Assembly: GCA_042091275.1 (NCBI GenBank)
Contig: JBELHR010000027.1
Span: 1 to 26,615, forward strand
DNA: 26,615 nt
Reading direction: 5' to 3'
DNA from: JBELHR01 sp042091275
GTDB lineage: Bacteria; Bacteroidota; Bacteroidia; Flavobacteriales; Flavobacteriaceae
How positions within the stretch are numbered: position 1 is the first letter of the stretch; each line of letters opens with the position of its first letter. Of the stretch, positions 23,171-26,615 are shown in pieces. Made by a program: the position numbers and the translations under genes. The notes under the pieces are model-generated. The model did not search any database, had not been told where the DNA came from, and was given only the letters and a program-made list of their open reading frames with translations.

Positions 23171-24211
23171 CTACTTTGAAGGTATAATTGTGGTAGTTGG
23201 GTCATAACCTTTTCGATCTTCCAAAACCGCTTGACTTGGACCATAATGACGAAATAGCACATTCCATTTTCCGGTAGTGTTACCCTCTCTAATTGGAATA
23301 TTATTCGCTTGTCCATCACAACCGAAGCGAACCGTTATAGTTCCATCTTTATTGATTTGGGGATCTAATTCACTTGAAATATTTGCGATATCGTTAAACA
23401 TTCTACCATCACCATTATACACGGTCGCTGACCAAAAATATTTGTCTTCTGGATTTGGGAAAGTAGTTTGATAGCACCCCTCGTCTGAATAATAGATACT
23501 GGTTTGATAAACGTTATCTTGAACCATTGCTCCACCCCAACCGCCTGCGGCTCCTACAAAATTCATATATGGGGTTTGTCCGGATTCGGGACTACCAAAC
23601 GCTTTGGATTGATCGTAACCTTTACTAAATGCTTCATTACCTATTTTCTCCCATTTTAAAAAGGAAGCCATATTCCATTTTTTTGCAGGGAAAGGTTTAC
23701 TGCTAACGGCTTCAATCGTCGCATCTTTTCTGATATCTCCATCTAGAGTGCGTAAAATCACAAAAACATAGTCTGTTTTACCTGATATTTTATGACGTCC
23801 AGGTCCGTAAATCATAGGTTGCGTTTCTTGATTTTCGTCTACAATTTGGAGGGATGCATAACGCTTTGTCTCAGGTACCGTGACATAAGCATCTCCTTCG
23901 GAAATATCAATTACTGCACCAGAATAAGGCGTGTCTCTATTCATTCTAACTACGAATTGTTTAGCGGGGTCGCTACTTGGTCTAGTCATCAGTTGAAACG
24001 TATTTACCCCACCTGCAGATTTCGCAATTGCGGCCATTCTCATATTACTATAGGCAGCTGCAAAATTATCTTGGGTCACAAGTATTCCTGAGTTTTCTGC
24101 TGATGTGACTTGTGTTTTTTCTGAATTTACTTCCTTTTTTTTGTTAGTTTGGCAGGAGATTAATAGTACAGTAAGGACTGCCACTAAAAGAATTGAGTTG
24201 CTTTTTTTCAT
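23171..24211 (-). CDS. DUF1254/DUF1214 lipoprotein (short form)
   Basis: A 346-residue lipoprotein starting MKKSNSILLVAV, with a lipobox ending LLISC. I chose the ATG at 24211; a second ATG four codons upstream (24223) gives a weaker signal peptide. The N-terminal DUF1254-type part (FVVRMNRDTPYSGAVIDISEGDAYVTVPE, RYASLQIVDENQETQPMIYGPGRH) is followed by a C-terminal DUF1214-type part (DKYFWSATVYNGDGRMF, GTITVRFGCDGQ, GKWNVLFRHYGPSQAVLE). It is about 180 residues shorter than the one at 15404-16996, lacking the central helical region. Preceded by a RidA gene on the same strand after 75 nt. Biochemical role unknown. Confidence 0.88.
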   Translation of the reverse strand: MKKSNSILLVAVLTVLLISCQTNKKKEVNSEKTQVTSAENSGILVTQDNFAAAYSNMRMAAIAKSAGGVNTFQLMTRPSSDPAKQFVVRMNRDTPYSGAVIDISEGDAYVTVPETKRYASLQIVDENQETQPMIYGPGRHKISGKTDYVFVILRTLDGDIRKDATIEAVSSKPFPAKKWNMASFLKWEKIGNEAFSKGYDQSKAFGSPESGQTPYMNFVGAAGGWGGAMVQDNVYQTSIYYSDEGCYQTTFPNPEDKYFWSATVYNGDGRMFNDIANISSELDPQINKDGTITVRFGCDGQANNIPIREGNTTGKWNVLFRHYGPSQAVLEDRKGYDPTTTIIPSK

Positions 24212-24286
24212 AATAAAAATCATTAAAATTTAGTGGAGGCTTATAGGGTGTCACTAAGATAATGAAATTTTAGGACTACTTAGTTA

Positions 24287-24664
24287 TCAGTCTTTTAAGG
24301 CGGTGACTTGAATCTCAATTTTCATTTTTGAATCTGCTAGATCTGCGGCAAACATAGTGGCGGAAGGTCTAATATCCCCAAAGTATTGACGCAAAGTTGG
24401 CCAGCATTTTTCAAACTCTGAGGCATCTTTTAATATATAGGTAACCCTAACAACATCCTCTAATTTGGAGTCTGCTTTTGCCAGTGCTTCGGAAATATTT
24501 TTGAAACATTGCTCTGTTTGAGAAACGATATCGTCTTCTATGGTATTGTTTTCGTAGTTAAATCCTGTAGTTCCCGATACAAAAATCCAGTTTCCTTTTA
24601 CAACAGCCCTAGAGTAGGCAATGTTCTTTTCAAATTCAGATTCAGAACTAATTAGTTTTTTCAT
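24287..24664 (-). CDS. RidA-family protein (YjgF/UK114; reactive enamine deaminase-like)
   Basis: A 125-residue chorismate-mutase-like fold protein of standard RidA length. Family marks are FVSGTTGF (28-35), QTEQCFKNISEALAKADSKLEDVVRVTYILKD (49-80), RPSATMFAADLADSKMKIEIQVTA with Arg99 and Glu117 at the positions of the RidA active-site Arg and Glu. RidA hydrolyses 2-aminoacrylate/2-aminocrotonate released by PLP enzymes such as threonine deaminase; whether this paralogue does so is uncertain, since Rid subfamilies differ. Its ATG at 24664 lies within the end of the upstream gene (17-nt overlap), so translational coupling is likely. An ilvA gene is present elsewhere in the window but not adjacent. 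Confidence 0.88.
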   Translation of the reverse strand: MKKLISSESEFEKNIAYSRAVVKGNWIFVSGTTGFNYENNTIEDDIVSQTEQCFKNISEALAKADSKLEDVVRVTYILKDASEFEKCWPTLRQYFGDIRPSATMFAADLADSKMKIEIQVTALKD

Positions 24665-25340
24665 AATTTATATTTTCATCCGATTTAATGGGATTCCACA
24701 GAGCTATGGTCGAAGCTGTAAAAAAGACAATTAAAATTAAGTTTAGATAGCCTCCTTGGACGATTACAAAAAGACCCTTGGGCACATGGTCCGTGATTAC
24801 TCCCTCTAGCAAGAAGAGAAGTAGAGGAAAAAAAACAATAATCCATCGCGGATAAAGTGTTTTTTGGATCCAAACTTGTCGAATAAAAAAGAGAGATAGT
24901 AATCCAAATATCGGATAAACAAATAGCCTTAAAATGTCATTTACTCGAACTGAGAGTGCGACGGCACTGTTTAAGTCGAGATTGTTTTCTAGAGAAAGTT
25001 TTGCAGTTGCAGCAATAGCTGTATAGGCAGCATGGACGATTCCAAACGCTATAAATATTCCACCAAAACAGAGCACTACTAAATTTCTATAAAAGGGTTT
25101 TGAAGGTTTAAAAGCCATGTAAATTTGAAGGGTACCTAAGGTATAAAACCAAGCCGCAAAAAGAGCACAAACCCCACTTGCGATTATTCGTAAGTCTGAG
25201 GCATGTGCCATATTTTGTCTAAAATCAACACTCACTGGATCGTAGTAAAGAAGCATGTCTCCACAAAACAATAGTATTCCACCTAATATCCCAACGCAAC
25301 CAGAAAGTCGCATTTTGAGGAGATTTAAATTTTTAGTCAT
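24648..25340 (-). CDS. Polytopic membrane protein of unknown function (possibly DUF6796-like)
   Basis: A 230-residue protein with about seven transmembrane helices, for example residues 13-31, 48-73, 84-110, 133-152 and 160-185. Notable polar spots within helices are GDMLLYYDP, FGIVHAAYTAI and EGVITDHVPKG, which suggest conserved motifs rather than random hydrophobic sequence. I tentatively place it with the DUF6796 membrane proteins, from memory of the GDMLLY and HAAY motifs. It overlaps the RidA start by 17 nt and so is probably cotranscribed. No function can be assigned. Confidence 0.75.
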   Translation of the reverse strand: MTKNLNLLKMRLSGCVGILGGILLFCGDMLLYYDPVSVDFRQNMAHASDLRIIASGVCALFAAWFYTLGTLQIYMAFKPSKPFYRNLVVLCFGGIFIAFGIVHAAYTAIAATAKLSLENNLDLNSAVALSVRVNDILRLFVYPIFGLLSLFFIRQVWIQKTLYPRWIIVFFPLLLFLLEGVITDHVPKGLFVIVQGGYLNLILIVFFTASTIALWNPIKSDENINYEKTN

Positions 25341-25377
25341 AAGTTAATCAAAGAAAATGTTCTCTGACTAAAGTACA

Positions 25378-25785
25378 TTAAATTTTAGTATCGGCGCAAC
25401 AGGAATCCGAGTCACATCGGCAGTACTTTCGGTTGTAGAGATGAATAGCAACAAGAGAGAAAGCGGAAATATAGGTTAGTGTTTCTGGCAAGTGAAATAA
25501 CTCTAGTTTCTCATTCATAATAAGGGCAAATAGACTGAACCAACTCAACCAAAATAGAGGCTTTATATAGCGGCCAGTAGTTTTTTTGGTGGACTGATAA
25601 ACCGCGAAAAAAGAAATCAACAAGAATAGATAATCAAGAGAACTCCAGAAAACTTGAGCGGAATCAAACTGATTGGCATATTGAGCTTGGGCAATAAATA
25701 AAAACGGAGTAGCAACACAGTGCAGGGCGCACAAACTCGTGGAAAACGCTCCTATAGTATCTGAATTCTGTATGGATAATTTCAT
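25378..25785 (-). CDS. MerC-domain membrane protein
   Basis: A 135-residue protein with about four transmembrane helices. Helix 1 carries SLCALHC (Cys19, Cys23), the metal-thiol pair of MerC-type transporters, and the C-terminus is Cys-rich (YCRCDSDSCCADTKI). MerC proteins of mercury operons import Hg(II), but relatives in Bacteroidetes lie beside Fur/Zur genes without merA, so a role with zinc or another soft metal is more likely; no merA or merR is present in this window. Start ATG at 25785. Divergent from a Fur-family gene with a shared 82-nt region that has two operators, so probably repressed by that regulator. Confidence 0.85.
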   Translation of the reverse strand: MKLSIQNSDTIGAFSTSLCALHCVATPFLFIAQAQYANQFDSAQVFWSSLDYLFLLISFFAVYQSTKKTTGRYIKPLFWLSWFSLFALIMNEKLELFHLPETLTYISAFSLVAIHLYNRKYCRCDSDSCCADTKI

Positions 25786-25802
25786 AAATCTTGTAACTTA
25801 AC

Positions 25803-25817
25803 GCAACTTAGTTGCAA
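25803..25817. promoter_or_regulatory. Fur/Zur-type operator 1 (merC side)
   Basis: GCAACTTAGTTGCAA contains the 13-bp inverted repeat GCAAC-TTA-GTTGC centred at 25809. It overlaps the end and start-site region of the minus-strand -7 box TACCTTTG (25822-25815) of the merC-like gene, a position fitting repression. It differs from operator 2 at two of 15 positions. Confidence 0.65.
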
Positions 25818-25822
25818 AGGTA
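25815..25822 (-). promoter_or_regulatory. -7 box of the merC-like gene
   Basis: TACCTTTG on the minus strand is an exact TAnnTTTG match, 29 nt upstream of the ATG at 25785. The expected -33 TTG is not clear. Operator 1 overlaps its downstream edge. Confidence 0.55.
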
Positions 25823-25832
25823 AGAATAAGAT

Positions 25833-25863
25833 TTGTTAATGCACCTTAGTTGTAATAAATTTG
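25833..25863 (+). promoter_or_regulatory. Promoter of the fur/zur-like gene
   Basis: TTG (25833-25835), 20 nt, then TAAATTTG (25856-25863), an exact match to both consensus elements and to the usual spacing. The ATG follows 4 nt later at 25868, so the mRNA would be nearly leaderless. Operator 2 fills the spacer between the two elements. Confidence 0.7.
25841..25855. promoter_or_regulatory. Fur/Zur-type operator 2 (fur side)
   Basis: GCACCTTAGTTGTAA matches operator 1 at 13 of 15 positions; centres are 38 bp apart. It lies entirely inside the spacer of the plus-strand promoter, so binding would block polymerase and give autorepression. Assignment to the adjacent Fur-family protein is inference. 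Confidence 0.6.
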
Positions 25864-25867
25864 TAGC

Positions 25868-26245
25868 ATGGGAACAATTAGAAAAACAAAGTCAATTGAT
25901 GCTCTTCTAAACGAGTTCACGCATGATTCCGGAGCTATTTCGGCTATTGATTTAATTAAGCGTTTAAGTGATCGTATTAACAAGACCACCGTTTATAGGG
26001 CCTTAGATAGATTAGAAGACGATGGTGTTTTACATTCATTCTTGGGGTCAAATGGAATTAAGTGGTATGCCAAGTGCAGAGATTGTTCATCGCATGGGCA
26101 TTTTGATGTACATCCCCATTTTCAGTGCTTTACTTGCGGAAAAGTAGAGTGCTTACATATTGAGGTCAAAATCCCTGAGATACCTAACAAAAAGGTCTTA
26201 GCTTCCCAATTACTGATTCAAGGAAATTGCGAAAGTTGTGCTTAG
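25868..26245 (+). CDS. Fur-family metalloregulator (probably Zur-like)
   Basis: A 125-residue Fur-type repressor, about 15-20 residues shorter than classical Fur. The winged helix includes INKTTVYRALDRLEDDGVLHSF (37-58). The metal-binding half has the His cluster HGHFDVHPHF (76-85), the structural zinc site CFTC (Cys87, Cys90) with Cys121 and Cys124 in NCESC, and extra cysteines at 70, 73 and 95. The short, Cys-rich, His-rich form is common in Bacteroidetes and suits a zinc sensor; iron or another metal cannot be excluded. Divergent from the MerC-like gene; two GCAnCTTAGTTG operators in the shared region indicate coregulation. Ends 24 nt from a convergent gene. Confidence 0.9.
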   Translation: MGTIRKTKSIDALLNEFTHDSGAISAIDLIKRLSDRINKTTVYRALDRLEDDGVLHSFLGSNGIKWYAKCRDCSSHGHFDVHPHFQCFTCGKVECLHIEVKIPEIPNKKVLASQLLIQGNCESCA

Positions 26246-26269
26246 GATTAGGCAGTTTCGATACGGTTA

Positions 26270-26615
26270 TTAGTCTTCCGTCGATCGTTCGTAGGAGAAA
26301 GCTCCTCCATTTTGATTTCCTTCCCAACTTAAAAACTTTACGCTCAGGTAAACGTCTTCTTGTGTAATATGTAGTACCAAGTCCTCACCAACCACGTCTT
26401 GTGGTCTTATTGTATTTCTAAAGCTAGAAAAACTTAGATTCTGTATGTTTGAAATACTTCCAATAGCCCATCGAGTTCCTGCGGGACTCACTCCCTTTTC
26501 TGCTGCACTCTCAGAAACAGCATTATAAATTTCACCTCCATTCCCTCGTGTAATAGCTAGGCTCGGAGTAATATTATCTTGATTCGCTGAATTCGTAGGA
26601 TCAGCTCCACTAGTT
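26270..26615 (-). CDS. C-terminal part of a large secreted protein (runs off the window)
   Basis: The frame is open from the stop at 26270-26272 to the window edge, giving at least 114 residues without a start. It reads SGADPTNSANQDNITPSLAITRGN, then AVSESAAEKGVSPAGTRWAIGSIS, and ends VLHITQEDVYLSVKFLSWEGNQ, GGAFSYERSTED. The W-x-G, FR-x-x-x-RP, VVG-x-x-LVLH, DVYLSVKFLSW and GGxFSYERST sequence is a domain that I recognise from extracellular proteins of Bacteroidetes, often with repeats or sorting domains. No sorting domain follows here. Function unknown; the window start is truncated. Confidence 0.75.
   Translation of the reverse strand, partial: TSGADPTNSANQDNITPSLAITRGNGGEIYNAVSESAAEKGVSPAGTRWAIGSISNIQNLSFSSFRNTIRPQDVVGEDLVLHITQEDVYLSVKFLSWEGNQNGGAFSYERSTED

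Noticed and set aside
23792..24091. Plus-strand open frame of about 99 codons inside the second DUF1254 gene
   Set aside because: The opposite strand encodes a conserved lipoprotein with clear domain motifs; this frame has no start context or motif.
25378..25785. Mercury-resistance (mer) locus
   Set aside because: Only a MerC-like protein is present; no merA, merR, merT or merP is seen, and the neighbour is a Fur-family regulator.

Overview
The window looks like a chromosomal segment from a marine-type member of the Flavobacteriia (Bacteroidetes). The signs are low GC, Bacteroidetes promoter elements (-33 TTG, -7 TAnnTTTG) instead of sigma70 boxes, no Shine-Dalgarno pattern, many Cys-anchored lipoproteins, a TonB-dependent receptor with an N-terminal CarboxypepD_reg-like domain, and best-fit families typical of Flavobacteriaceae. 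No rRNA, tRNA, CRISPR, IS element or phage gene was seen. Most genes lie on the minus strand.

Layout. 1-3209: malate synthase (glyoxylate shunt) divergent from a RamB/ScfR-type XRE regulator, with repeated GCGAACGT operator-like sites in the shared promoter region. 3221-4366: a small membrane operon (two DoxX-like proteins and a PH-like protein). 4425-6680: a YpfJ-type zinc metallopeptidase and a DbpA/YxiN-like DEAD-box helicase with a DEFD motif. 6744-9240: threonine deaminase IlvA preceded by an isoleucine-rich leader peptide (8 Ile in 19 codons), a possible antiterminator and an intrinsic terminator; upstream lies an FMO-like flavoprotein. 9276-10358: a GlpQ-like lipoprotein. 10441-13802: a probable metal-uptake operon (Cys/His-rich small protein, TonB receptor, acidic lipoprotein). 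13828-16996: a secreted M20 peptidase and a DUF1254/DUF1214 lipoprotein. 17105-17204: a 100-N scaffold gap flanked by an exact 55-bp duplication, probably an assembly artefact. 17282-21325: bifunctional trehalose-6-P synthase/phosphatase divergent from a GH15 hydrolase. 21303-23088: DJ-1/PfpI protein, Crp-family regulator and a second PH-like protein. 23171-25340: a second DUF1254/DUF1214 lipoprotein, a RidA protein and a polytopic membrane protein. 25378-26245: a MerC-like protein divergent from a short Fur/Zur-like regulator, with two near-identical operators. 26270-26615: C-terminus of a secreted protein running off the window.

The strongest regulatory discovery is the ilvA leader. The peptide, its stop codon, the antiterminator arm and the terminator have the geometry expected for ribosome-mediated attenuation by isoleucine supply, so IlvA, the first committed step to isoleucine, would be controlled by charged tRNA-Ile. 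Two further regulatory regions (aceB/ScfR and merC/fur) place repeated operator motifs precisely against Bacteroidetes promoter elements. All functional assignments are from reading motifs by eye; no database search was run.
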